DNA of 64,000 bases from a bacterium (GTDB lineage Bacteria > Bacteroidota > Bacteroidia > Flavobacteriales > Schleiferiaceae): NCBI GenBank assembly GCA_016125155.1, contig WGMI01000013.1, positions 92,024 to 156,023 on the forward strand. The letters run 5' to 3'. Each line of letters opens with the position of its first letter. The first letter of the stretch is position 1. The position numbers and the translations under genes were made by a program. Of the stretch, positions 46,470 to 54,703 are shown in pieces. Below the pieces are notes generated by a model that was not told the DNA's origin, searched no databases, and saw nothing but the letters and a program-made list of their open reading frames with translations.

Positions 46470-46514
46470 CTCATCACCGCGCTACTCCTGTGTATGATAA
46501 TAATACTTATTCAC

Positions 46515-46786
46515 TCGGTATTCTCGTTATGTAATTGTAAATCTGTTTTTTGCTCATGTTGAATTCCTTAATACGCACAATTTGAAGCCCCAACTTTTTT
46601 CATTACCCTGAGGAACTTATGGATTTATACAATTGACTCTATCTCTTTCACGGTTCGAATAAATCTTCGAAATTCCCAGCAAACCTGCTCTTAGATGAGA
46701 AAAACCGGTTGCTAAGCTTATAAAGTCGTTCGAATCGATAACATAAATAAGAAAGATACTTGATTGAACAACCGCGCACTACAAAT
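46515..46786. other. A+T-rich spacer upstream of the TAC-like locus
   Basis: No convincing gene. On the minus strand a 16-codon frame (46507-46557, MSKKQIYNYITRIPSE) ends overlapping the GTG that may begin the toxin-like gene, and could be a leader peptide or a remnant. The base composition is the most A+T-rich of the window. No clear TAnnTTTG element was found. Confidence 0.4.
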
Positions 46787-48103
46787 CTACCGCAACAAAG
46801 TGAGGCTGCCCGTCCTTTGGTGCTCTACACCAGACCAATCGACCAGCGTAGCCTTCCAATAATAGACGCCTTCTGCACAGTACGTTCCCGAGAAACTCCC
46901 ATCCCACAACCCCGCTTGTGGGGTACTTTGGAAAACCCTTTCCCCCCAACGGTTGAAAACGCTGTAATCCAACTGACTAACGCCTTCTGCCACCACCGGC
47001 ACGAACACATCGTAGGAACCATCCCCATTCGGTGTAAAAACATTGGGCATTTCAAACTCCAAAAGGCAGACCGGAAGGATCGTCAAAGTGTCACTGAACG
47101 GGGTGCAGCCGATGTCGATGGCAACCCAATACGTTCCCGGTTCGCGGACCCACAATACAGAATCCGTGGACCCATCATTCCAGACAAAGCTGGAAAAATC
47201 GACCGCTGCTTGGAGCAAAAGGCTGTCTCCGGGACAAAGGGTCGTATCTGATCCCAAGATGTCTAGCTGGGGGGGTTCGGCATATTCCACCAACACCGTA
47301 TCGGTTTGGGTAAAACAACGATCGGTGACTTCCACCCAAAAACTGCCCGGGGTGGATACCGTAAAATTCGACTGCGCAGAACCGTCGGGCCACCGATAGA
47401 CCGCTTGGGGTACCTGAACACCTAGAGTAAGCGTTTGCCCGGGGCACAAAACGGTGTCCTTGCCCAAGTCAACGGTCCAAAGACTGTCGTAGGCAATCTC
47501 AATCGAATCGGCTTGAAGTTCGCAGTTGCTGAAGCGCTGAACCCAATACACTCCGGGTTCGGTTACAGCAAAAAAAGGTTGGACCGAACTGTCCTGCCAG
47601 CAATAATTGGCTGGACTGTCATAGGCATTCAACCATAAAGTGTCTGCATAGCACAACAGGGTATCGTTCCCCAAAATGGGTCGATGAACCGGGGGTGGAG
47701 GGGCGGAAATGGGCTGCAACGCCACGTCATCGATGAAGTAGTACGAAAAGTGGGCATAGCCGCCCAGTCCGGAAACGTAGCTGGTCGTTGAATCGTGTTG
47801 AAAATTGCCAATGGTCAAAAAGCGTTCGTTGCCCGTCGCAATCAGGGTGTCGGAAATGCGCACCCAACCGTCCTTTTCGGTGATAAAATAGCCCGTAGGT
47901 GTTTCAAACTGAGGCACCACATTGGGCACCAGTCCCGGGGTCAGCGCATTGGCCGAGAAATACGCCCCGATTTCGTCGATGGCGCGGATGCAGATGTCGG
48001 CCAGGCTCAAATAATACGACAGCTCGTAGGCCGAACCGGGAATCAAAGGGCACATCAACTCCACGGAAACATATTCGCGTCCCGAAGTACCGCCCCCCGT
48101 CAA
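46787..48103 (-). CDS. Gliding-motility-type C-terminal-domain protein, main fragment
   Basis: 438 residues of a large surface protein. It begins in a jelly-roll-like domain (REYVSVELMCPLIPGSAYELSYYLSLAD), then three repeats of an immunoglobulin-like unit (LGNDTLLCYADTLWLNA, LGKDTVLCPGQTLTLG, LGSDTTLCPGDSLLLQA), and a type B T9SS (CHU_C) tail: PNVFTPNGDGSYDVF, FNRWGERVFQS, LWDGSFSGTYCAEGVYYWKATL. The frame is open upstream to a TAG at 48134-48136; before it, in the same frame, is the signal-peptide part. Without that part it could not be exported. Confidence 0.8.
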   Translation of the reverse strand: MTGGGTSGREYVSVELMCPLIPGSAYELSYYLSLADICIRAIDEIGAYFSANALTPGLVPNVVPQFETPTGYFITEKDGWVRISDTLIATGNERFLTIGNFQHDSTTSYVSGLGGYAHFSYYFIDDVALQPISAPPPPVHRPILGNDTLLCYADTLWLNAYDSPANYCWQDSSVQPFFAVTEPGVYWVQRFSNCELQADSIEIAYDSLWTVDLGKDTVLCPGQTLTLGVQVPQAVYRWPDGSAQSNFTVSTPGSFWVEVTDRCFTQTDTVLVEYAEPPQLDILGSDTTLCPGDSLLLQAAVDFSSFVWNDGSTDSVLWVREPGTYWVAIDIGCTPFSDTLTILPVCLLEFEMPNVFTPNGDGSYDVFVPVVAEGVSQLDYSVFNRWGERVFQSTPQAGLWDGSFSGTYCAEGVYYWKATLVDWSGVEHQRTGSLTLLR

Positions 48104-48133
48104 AAAACCCGCGTAGCCGTTGCCCGAATGCGG

Positions 48134-48448
48134 CTATTGATGACCCCGACCGTTGAGGGGAACGCATACCCATGGCACGGTCACTGGGCACGAATCGCCC
48201 ACACAGGTATTGAACACATCGGCAGAGTTGACCAGGTTGATCCAGGGAAATGCCCGTTCAAACTGATCCTGATTGGTCACGCACGAATCGAGCACTTCAA
48301 AGCCCGAATTGGGGACGTGATTTTGGCTGTGAACGGAGCCCACCATCAAACTCAAAACCATGAGCAGAAAAATGCTCCACAGCGGTATGCTCTGTCTTGT
48401 GCTGCTCTGTGACCCGATGTTCGATGGGTTTGGATTTGAATCACACAT
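48134..48448 (-). CDS. Signal-peptide and N-terminal fragment of the gliding-type protein
   Basis: 104 residues from the ATG at 48448: a signal peptide (PLWSIFLLMVLSLMVGSVHSQ) then NHVPNSGFEVLDSCVTNQDQFERAFPWIN, the usual N-terminus of Bacteroidota proteins with a CHU_C tail. It ends VPLNGRGHQ-TAG. Beyond the TAG the same frame continues PHSGNGYAGFLTGGGTSGREY, the normal continuation (HSGxGYAGF) of these proteins. One nonsense codon therefore splits one gene of about 550 residues. Confidence 0.75.
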   Translation of the reverse strand: MCDSNPNPSNIGSQSSTRQSIPLWSIFLLMVLSLMVGSVHSQNHVPNSGFEVLDSCVTNQDQFERAFPWINLVNSADVFNTCVGDSCPVTVPWVCVPLNGRGHQ

Positions 48449-48729
48449 GCTCCAGAATTCTGTTTTGTTTAAAATGGCCAACAACGACCGAAATTGAATC
48501 TTCTTTCCCTTTGCAAATTCGTCCCTTATGAGCCAATCATGCCACCGATTCCCTCATCCAAATCGGCTGTGGGCTCAGTTAAAAGGCGGTCAAATCGCAC
48601 TTTTTCAACGACACCGCCTCCTGCAATCAACAACTACTTCTCGCTCAACCATCCACATAAGGCAGAGTGGGGGTAGGGTGCCGAAATCGGCCCTCGACCT
48701 CAAGGGCCATGCTCAAGCTATCAAGCCTT

Positions 48730-49338
48730 TTACGTCCCTATTCCACTTTTACCCAATCCCGCCCACAACAGCCTTGCTGCCAATGACCTTTCGGGTGCCC
48801 AGCGCTGGGCAAAGCGGCGCACTTGAGCGGGTGTCCGCGGACCGTTGGGCAAGCCCAAAAGTGCTCGGCCGAGGTGAAAATCGCGCTCCGGAAACACATC
48901 GGGCTCCGCCCAATCAAAAAGCTCGATCATCTGAACAGTCCATTCCCCAATGCCCGAAATTGGCCCCAAGACTTGGCCCATTTCCGCTCTGTTGCGGGGT
49001 TCTCTGGCCCAGTTCCCCTGCTTCACCGACTCCAACACGCCCGCCAGCGCTTTGATTTTAGATTCCGACAACACGGACTGCTTCAAGGTCGCTTCGATGT
49101 AGGATTCGGCATCTTCTGGCTTCAACACCGACAGACCCATTGAATCCAACAACCGAGCGTGGACTTTTTTGGTGCTGCGCAACGGATGCTGTTGTTCAAC
49201 AATACACCCCAACAGCGAGTCCAAGACTTCCGGGTTGGGACGGATGGCCACCGGCTCTATCCGTGCCACGACCTCGTCAAAACGAGGGTCCTCTGCCCAA
49301 AACGAATCAGGAATCGCCCGCATCGGTCGGGTCGGCAT
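48730..49338 (-). CDS. DNA-3-methyladenine glycosylase II-like (HhH-GPD)
   Basis: A 202-residue base-excision-repair glycosylase. It has the family's IVEQQHPLRSTKKVHARLL helix, the helix-hairpin-helix LGPISGIGEWTVQMIELF and the catalytic aspartate region PDVFPERDFHLGRALLG. It removes alkylated purines. ATGs at 49338 and 49323 are both possible; either overlaps the end of the upstream thioesterase gene, so it is the last gene of a long leftward operon. Confidence 0.88.
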   Translation of the reverse strand: MPTRPMRAIPDSFWAEDPRFDEVVARIEPVAIRPNPEVLDSLLGCIVEQQHPLRSTKKVHARLLDSMGLSVLKPEDAESYIEATLKQSVLSESKIKALAGVLESVKQGNWAREPRNRAEMGQVLGPISGIGEWTVQMIELFDWAEPDVFPERDFHLGRALLGLPNGPRTPAQVRRFAQRWAPERSLAARLLWAGLGKSGIGT

Positions 49339-49813
49339 CGGGCCGAAGGAAGGGCTCCATGGCTTGCTCGAGGTCCTTGCGCAATTCCATCAGTTTGAGC
49401 GCATAAGCCTGTTTCTGGCGCTCTGCCTCCGTGCTCGGTACAAAGCGCGGCACGGGCTGAGGGCGGCCCTGCGCGTCGACCGCGACAAACACCACCACGC
49501 AGTGCGTCTTTTTAACGAATCGCTCCGCGCTCACACCTTTGGAGAACACATCGATGGCCAGATGCATGCTCGAGGTCCCGGTATGAATCACCGAAGCCCG
49601 CACTTGAACCACTTCTCCAATCAAAATCGGGCTGAAAAACCGAATGCCCCCCACGTACACCGTCACCGAATAGCGCCCTGCCCACTGAGAGGCACAGGCA
49701 TAGCCCGCCTGGTCGATCCACTTCATCACCGCCCCCCCATGCACCTTGCCCCCGTAGTTGACATCGGTCGGCTCGCTCAAAAACTGCAAAGTGAGGTTCG
49801 AATGCGGCCCCAT
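49307..49813 (-). CDS. Acyl-CoA thioesterase, hotdog fold (YciA-like)
   Basis: A 168-residue single-hotdog thioesterase. TDVNYGGKVHGGAVMKWIDQAGYACAS contains the catalytic Asp region and GGxVMKWIDxxA signature, followed by YVGGIRFFSPILIGEVVQV. Hydrolyses acyl-CoA in the cytoplasm. It starts GTG-ATG around 49816/49813, directly overlapping the stop of the Rof-like gene, and overlaps the glycosylase gene at its 3' end. Confidence 0.92.
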   Translation of the reverse strand: MGPHSNLTLQFLSEPTDVNYGGKVHGGAVMKWIDQAGYACASQWAGRYSVTVYVGGIRFFSPILIGEVVQVRASVIHTGTSSMHLAIDVFSKGVSAERFVKKTHCVVVFVAVDAQGRPQPVPRFVPSTEAERQKQAYALKLMELRKDLEQAMEPFLRPDADPTDAGDS

Positions 49814-50028
49814 CACCCCAAAGGTTCGATCGACACCACTGCATCCAAACGCAACCGCTGCCCCCCGTCAAACAGGGCAAACTCCCCCTCGGGCAGGGTG
49901 TTCAGTTCCGTTATTACCCCTTCGAACACATCGCCCTCTGCGGTCTGTACCCGCAAGGGCACCTTCCGCATCGACCAGAGCTCGTACTGATCGTACACCC
50001 CGCAATCGATGGGCTCGTAGGGCTTCAT
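49813..50028 (-). CDS. Rof-like (Rho-binding antiterminator family) small protein
   Basis: A 71-residue protein: MKPYEPIDCGVYDQYELWSMRKVPLRVQTAEGDVFEGVITELNTLPEGEFALFDGGQRLRLDAVVSIEPLG. The YxPIxCxxYDxxE start, central strands and the LRLDxVxSI end match the Sm-like Rof/YaeO family, which inhibits Rho. Family placement is by pattern. Coupled by four-base overlap to mgsA and followed without gap by the thioesterase gene. Confidence 0.7.
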   Translation of the reverse strand: MKPYEPIDCGVYDQYELWSMRKVPLRVQTAEGDVFEGVITELNTLPEGEFALFDGGQRLRLDAVVSIEPLG

Positions 50029-50396
50029 CGCTCGAGCAACCCTTTGAACACCAAGGAGGCCGTGGCCGGATTGGTCGCCAGCGGAATGTTGTGGACATCG
50101 CACAGCCGCATCAACATCGCAATGTCTGGTTCGTGCGGATGTTTGTCGAGCGGATCGCGGAAAAAGAACACCGCCGCAATGCGCTTTTCGGCCACCATCG
50201 CGGCAATTTGCGCATCGCCCCCGAGGGGTCCACTCAGCATCGCATTGACTTCCAAACCCGCGTTTTTCACGTGCTTGCCCGTGGTGCCCGTAGATACCAA
50301 TTCGATGTCGCTGCGGTGGAACAAATCCAAGTGATCGCGCAAAAATGCCACCATATCGGCCTTTTTTCCGTCGTGGGCGATGAGTGCGATTTTCAT
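50025..50396 (-). CDS. mgsA: Methylglyoxal synthase
   Basis: A 123-residue enzyme that converts dihydroxyacetone phosphate to methylglyoxal and phosphate. IALIAHDGKKADM (catalytic and phosphate region), STGTTGKHV, NAMLSGPLGGDAQI, FFFRDPLDKHPHEPDI and NIPLATNPATA are all conserved. It is short but complete. It overlaps the genes on both sides by four bases and lies downstream of the maltose-phosphorolysis genes, which suggests use during sugar-phosphate overload. Confidence 0.95.
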   Translation of the reverse strand: MKIALIAHDGKKADMVAFLRDHLDLFHRSDIELVSTGTTGKHVKNAGLEVNAMLSGPLGGDAQIAAMVAEKRIAAVFFFRDPLDKHPHEPDIAMLMRLCDVHNIPLATNPATASLVFKGLLER

Positions 50397-50914
50397 GAAA
50401 CCGGTTTTTTGCGCAGCACGACAAAATAGACCAACACAGGGGCTATAACCACAATAAGAACCGCCATCATGACGAAGGGGGAATAGGTTTTCCAGACTTC
50501 GGGCTCCTTGCTGTATCCAATCAATTGAGCCATGATCATCATGCACGTCAGACCGATAGAAAACTGCATGAATCTCAGCAACTTCTTGCTTAAAATATAG
50601 GCCCTATTGCGCTGTTCTTCATTCAGCCCTGAGGGGAGGTTCATTTGAGAAGCCGGCATGTGCTCCGAAATGAGAAACAACATCAACCAGGTAAAACTGA
50701 GCATGATGGGAAGGCCAAACAGTCCCGATTTTCCCGAATAGTCATCTGCCTCTCCCTTCAAATTAAAATGAATCGGAATGCGCTCCGGGAGCGAATCCAA
50801 CTCGGCCCAGGCCCAAAGCACGGAGGCAGCGATACACAACAATCCCAAACCACTCAACAGGCGATCGCCCACCGTGGGGCGCACGTCGAATCCCCCTGTT
50901 GGGCCCGGGTTCAT
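50393..50914 (-). CDS. DUF1648-domain membrane protein
   Basis: A 173-residue membrane protein with about four helices. AELDSLPERIPIHFNLKGEADDYSGKSGLFGLPIML is the DUF1648 signature (P-IPxHFNxxGxxD). Function unknown; in Firmicutes the domain occurs in SdpI-like immunity proteins. It is embedded in the maltodextrin operon: one-base overlap with the amylase stop and four-base overlap with mgsA. Confidence 0.85.
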   Translation of the reverse strand: MNPGPTGGFDVRPTVGDRLLSGLGLLCIAASVLWAWAELDSLPERIPIHFNLKGEADDYSGKSGLFGLPIMLSFTWLMLFLISEHMPASQMNLPSGLNEEQRNRAYILSKKLLRFMQFSIGLTCMMIMAQLIGYSKEPEVWKTYSPFVMMAVLIVVIAPVLVYFVVLRKKPVS

Positions 50915-52356
50915 TACTGCGATTTTTGGGTATAGAACACCCGGAACGAATTCGGTTCTACTACGATGGGTTGAACCGCGTCAACGGCCGTTGTCCCGGT
51001 CTCCTTCCACTCGGCCACTGAGTTCCCATCAGCGCCAAAACGGGCAGTGAGCGATTCGGGTGCCGCCGCCGTTACCGGAGAAGAGCCCAGATTGACCCAC
51101 ATCCACAGCTCGGAATCCGGATGATTGGGCGCGTTGAAACGTCGGAAGGCATAAACCGTTGAATCCGCTGTCGGAATGCGCTCCAAATCGCCTCCCCAGT
51201 TCCCGTTCCAGAGCACGGGAACCTCGTGTTTGAGCTGGAGCATACCCTTGTAGAAGGGCAATAGATCCTGACTGCCCCATTCGATCGAATCCTTGCCAAA
51301 AAAGCTCAGCCGGCGGTTGAGCCCCACTTCCTGACCGCTGTACATCAACGGCATACCTGGAAGACCCACGCACAGCGCAAAACAACTCTTGACGTGGTCG
51401 CCCATCCGCTCAAACTCGGTTCCATTCCACGAATTCTCGTCGTGGTTGGTGATGAAATACATCCGGATGTCGTCCTTCTGGTATTTCTGTTTCTGCTCTT
51501 CGAAATAGGCATCGAGGGTCTTGACTCCTACTTTGCCCTGGGCGAGTTGGTTGAGTCGGTGGTGCAGATCCCAACCATAGTTCATGTCAAAGCTCTTCAT
51601 ATGCGCTGGGTCTTCCCATTCGGCCAGCATAAACAAGGGCTTGACCGCTTCGAGTTTGGGTCGGAGTTCGTCCCAAAACGCATTGGGCACAAAGCCGGCC
51701 ACATCGCATCGAAAACCATCGATGTCGAACTGGTCAATCCACCAGCGCATTTCGCCAAACATGGCTTCGGCCATGCCCGGGGCTTCGTAGTTGAGATCGG
51801 CCACATCGGTCCAGTCGGTGGTCTTGCCCTCGTTGTCTCGGGCCACGCTGATGTTGCCCTTGTCGTCTCGGGTATAGAACTCGGGGTGCTCCTTCGTCCA
51901 ATGGTGATCAAAAGCGGTATGGTTGGCCACCCAGTCGAGGATGACTTTCATTCCCAAGCCGTGGGCTTGATCGACCAGCGCCTTGAATTCGGCTTCGGTG
52001 CCATAGCCGGGATGTACGGCCGTATAGTCGGAAATGCTGTAGTAGCTCCCTAAACTGTCTTGACCCACCACCTTGCGGTTCAGCTTCCCGATGGGCTGCA
52101 CCGGCATCAACCACAAAATGTCTACACCCATTTCCTTGAGCCGGGGCAAATGGGCAGAAAACGCCTTGAACGTGCCCTCGGGGGTGTACTGACGCACATT
52201 GACTTCGTAGATGTTGGCATTGCGCACCCATTCCAAATGACGGGTCGCAACAGGGGTCTCGGGTTCGACTTCTTCCTGGGGCGCTTCAGCACAAGAAGCG
52301 ATCAGAGCGAGGCCGGTGGCCCCCCAGAGCAGGGATTTGAATGAACTCATGGTCAT
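50914..52356 (-). CDS. GH13 alpha-amylase family lipoprotein
   Basis: A 480-residue lipoprotein (GLALIASC lipobox, Cys near residue 22). The GH13 barrel shows ILWLMPVQPIG, VILDWVANHTAFDHHW, nucleophile Asp in GFRCDVAGFVP, acid/base Glu in FMLAEWEDP and third acid in ITNHDENSWNG. It degrades alpha-glucans at the envelope. It starts five bases after the second GH13 gene. A second ATG lies two codons in. Confidence 0.93.
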   Translation of the reverse strand: MTMSSFKSLLWGATGLALIASCAEAPQEEVEPETPVATRHLEWVRNANIYEVNVRQYTPEGTFKAFSAHLPRLKEMGVDILWLMPVQPIGKLNRKVVGQDSLGSYYSISDYTAVHPGYGTEAEFKALVDQAHGLGMKVILDWVANHTAFDHHWTKEHPEFYTRDDKGNISVARDNEGKTTDWTDVADLNYEAPGMAEAMFGEMRWWIDQFDIDGFRCDVAGFVPNAFWDELRPKLEAVKPLFMLAEWEDPAHMKSFDMNYGWDLHHRLNQLAQGKVGVKTLDAYFEEQKQKYQKDDIRMYFITNHDENSWNGTEFERMGDHVKSCFALCVGLPGMPLMYSGQEVGLNRRLSFFGKDSIEWGSQDLLPFYKGMLQLKHEVPVLWNGNWGGDLERIPTADSTVYAFRRFNAPNHPDSELWMWVNLGSSPVTAAAPESLTARFGADGNSVAEWKETGTTAVDAVQPIVVEPNSFRVFYTQKSQ

Positions 52357-52361
52357 GGAAT

Positions 52362-54692
52362 TTAGAGCAAATAGTCGAAGGAAAAGGCTGGAATGCGGTA
52401 GTCGCCCGATTCGGTGTACAGATGGCCGAAGCGCGCCTTGAGCCGGGCTGGAATCAGCTTGGGATCGATGGACACATCGTTGCTGTTGGGGTTGATCAAT
52501 ACTACCGCCTCCTGATCGAAATAACTGCGGCGCACATAGAGGACATCACCCGACAACACCCCGATTTCGGTGGTTCCATAGGTCAATGCCATCGAGCCCC
52601 GCCTGAGGTGGACCAGCCGGATGACCTCCTCGCGCAAACGTTGTTCCGGAGCTGTTAGATTGCTGAATTTCATCATTTTGCGGTTGTCCGGATCGCCCGC
52701 TCCGTGCAGCCCGATTTCGTCCCCGTAGTAGATTACCGGGATACCTGGAATGGCCATATTGAAGGCGTGCAGCATCGCCAAACGCGCATAGGCCGTATCG
52801 TCCGGGAGTGGAATTTCCCGTGTCCAGCCCGCCAGCTTGGCGTCTTCGGACAGAAGGACGTCTCCGGATGCCAGCGTGATGAAGCGCGGACGGTCCTGAT
52901 TCCCACTAATGTAGCCCATACGGTTGTGGGAACCGTATTGGACCAAACTTTGGGTTTCAACCTCCACCAACCGCTTGAGTCCCGCCCCAACGGGTCCCTG
53001 ACCCGAAAAAGCGCCAACCGCGGCATCGTAGACGTTGAAATCGAACTGGGCGTCGAGCATGCCTGTGGACAAATAGCTCGAAATCAGATCTGGAGAGCCA
53101 TAGGTTTCCCCGATCTGGAAGACATCGCGGTCGGGAAGGCTGTCTTTGATTTTGCGCGTCAAGCTTCGCCAATAGACCTCGCTGATGTGCTTGGTGGCAT
53201 CGTGCCGAAATCCGTCGAACCCATAGTCCTTGACCCAAACCAAGGCCGTATCGGCCATAGGGCCCGCAATTTTGGGATCTCGGAGTTCGAGCGTGGGCAT
53301 AAACACATCGAACCAAGTGGTAAGGCGGTGCTCGTCCCATCGCTCGGTGTTCAGGCTGCCGTCGGGCAGGTGCAGGGGCGTGGCCCAATCGGGATGTTGC
53401 CGATAAATCGGATTTTCCTCGTGCACGTGGTTGGCCACATAGTCGATGAGCAAATTGAGGTTTTTCTCGTGTCCAAGTCGGACCAGTTCGAGCAATTCGT
53501 CTCGGGTGCCCAGCCGCGGATCGGGCTGGGTATTCGACACCGGCCAATAACCGTGATACCCGGAAAACTTGCTCTTGACCCCGCCCTTGTCCCAAAGTCC
53601 ATACGCCCCTTCGGGATTGCGGCTCAGGGGTGAAATCCAAATGCCGTTGATCCCGAGCTCTTCAAAAAAGCCTTCGTCGATCTTCCGTCTCAGCCCTTCG
53701 ATATCGCCTCCTTGATAGTTGGCTTTGGGGTGAATTTCCGGGTCGGCCACCGGTTTGTCGTTGTCGGCCCGCCCGTTGAGAAAGCGGTCTACGAAGGCGA
53801 AGTACAGCACCGCCGCTGGCCAGTCTGAGCGGTTGAGCTGGGTTGCATCGGTGATGACCTGCCCGCGCTCCAACGGAATGAGCACGTCGTTGCCGCGAAC
53901 GTATTCGCCCCCGGTATAGAAGCGCAAATGCGTGCGCCCCATCCGAAAGGCGGCATTGGGAATCGGAAAATTGTAGACCACCTTTCCATTTTCGAACGTT
54001 GTCCTCGGCTCGATTTCGTGGTTTTCCCAAAATCCGATCACCTTTTGCCCTTCGTTGACAGGCTCGAGAGACACAAAATTTTTACCCAACTGATCGGCCA
54101 CCAATGGGCTGAAGGCTTCTGAGTCGCCCTTGAGTTCGAAGATCGAATTGTACCCGCCCATTCCGTTCGATACTGAATCGGAGGCTCCGGGATCGGTCCG
54201 CTCTTGGCCATCGACCATGAGCCGATATTCGTGCTTGCCCGGTTCGAGTTCGAGCGCCGCCTTCCACACATCGCCCTCTTGAACCATCGGCAACTGTGCT
54301 CGGTTCCAGGCGTTGAACGTGCCAAAGGCATAGACTTCTCGCCCTCTGATGCCTTCTACCCTCAATTCCACACTGCGCCGGGCCGAGCGAAACACGGGGA
54401 GGTCGTAGCGTACCCCATCAAGGTAAAAACGAGCAACAGACACCGAGGAACGGGGCTGACCGGTCAACACAACCCAGCCGCTGTCGGTGGCGGCCGCAGC
54501 CACACCCTCGGGCCAGCGAACGCTGTCGATTTCCGCGGTTTTGCCCGCAAAGTAGTCTTCAGGCTGAAACCGGGTTTGGCCCGCCTGGAGTCGGATGGGG
54601 CTGGCCAATCCCCGCACGGCAGGTTGAAAAGGCTCCGGAGAACTACACCCCAGTGCCGTGGCACCCAAAATCCAGAGAAACTGCGTCTTCAT
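52362..54692 (-). CDS. GH13 glycoside hydrolase lipoprotein with N-terminal CBM-like domains
   Basis: 776 residues with a lipobox (GATALGCSS). Two N-terminal beta domains follow, one like a glycogen-binding CBM48 (REVYAFGTFNAWNRAQLPMVQEGDVWKAALELEPGKHEYRLMVDG). The GH13 barrel has GINGIWISPLSRNP, LLIDYVANHVHEENP, Asp nucleophile in GFRHDATKHI, Glu in FQIGETYG and GNQDRPRF in place of the usual NHD region, as in SusA/neopullulanase-like enzymes. Periplasmic or outer-membrane alpha-glucan breakdown is likely. The start is the ATG directly preceding the lipoprotein signal. Confidence 0.92.
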   Translation of the reverse strand: MKTQFLWILGATALGCSSPEPFQPAVRGLASPIRLQAGQTRFQPEDYFAGKTAEIDSVRWPEGVAAAATDSGWVVLTGQPRSSVSVARFYLDGVRYDLPVFRSARRSVELRVEGIRGREVYAFGTFNAWNRAQLPMVQEGDVWKAALELEPGKHEYRLMVDGQERTDPGASDSVSNGMGGYNSIFELKGDSEAFSPLVADQLGKNFVSLEPVNEGQKVIGFWENHEIEPRTTFENGKVVYNFPIPNAAFRMGRTHLRFYTGGEYVRGNDVLIPLERGQVITDATQLNRSDWPAAVLYFAFVDRFLNGRADNDKPVADPEIHPKANYQGGDIEGLRRKIDEGFFEELGINGIWISPLSRNPEGAYGLWDKGGVKSKFSGYHGYWPVSNTQPDPRLGTRDELLELVRLGHEKNLNLLIDYVANHVHEENPIYRQHPDWATPLHLPDGSLNTERWDEHRLTTWFDVFMPTLELRDPKIAGPMADTALVWVKDYGFDGFRHDATKHISEVYWRSLTRKIKDSLPDRDVFQIGETYGSPDLISSYLSTGMLDAQFDFNVYDAAVGAFSGQGPVGAGLKRLVEVETQSLVQYGSHNRMGYISGNQDRPRFITLASGDVLLSEDAKLAGWTREIPLPDDTAYARLAMLHAFNMAIPGIPVIYYGDEIGLHGAGDPDNRKMMKFSNLTAPEQRLREEVIRLVHLRRGSMALTYGTTEIGVLSGDVLYVRRSYFDQEAVVLINPNSNDVSIDPKLIPARLKARFGHLYTESGDYRIPAFSFDYLL

Positions 54693-54703
54693 GGGGGTTT
54701 GAC

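Noticed and set aside
48494..49055. Plus-strand frames between the gliding-type gene and the glycosylase gene
   Set aside because: Low-complexity Pro/Ser-rich translations, partly antisense to the glycosylase gene; no signal or domain.
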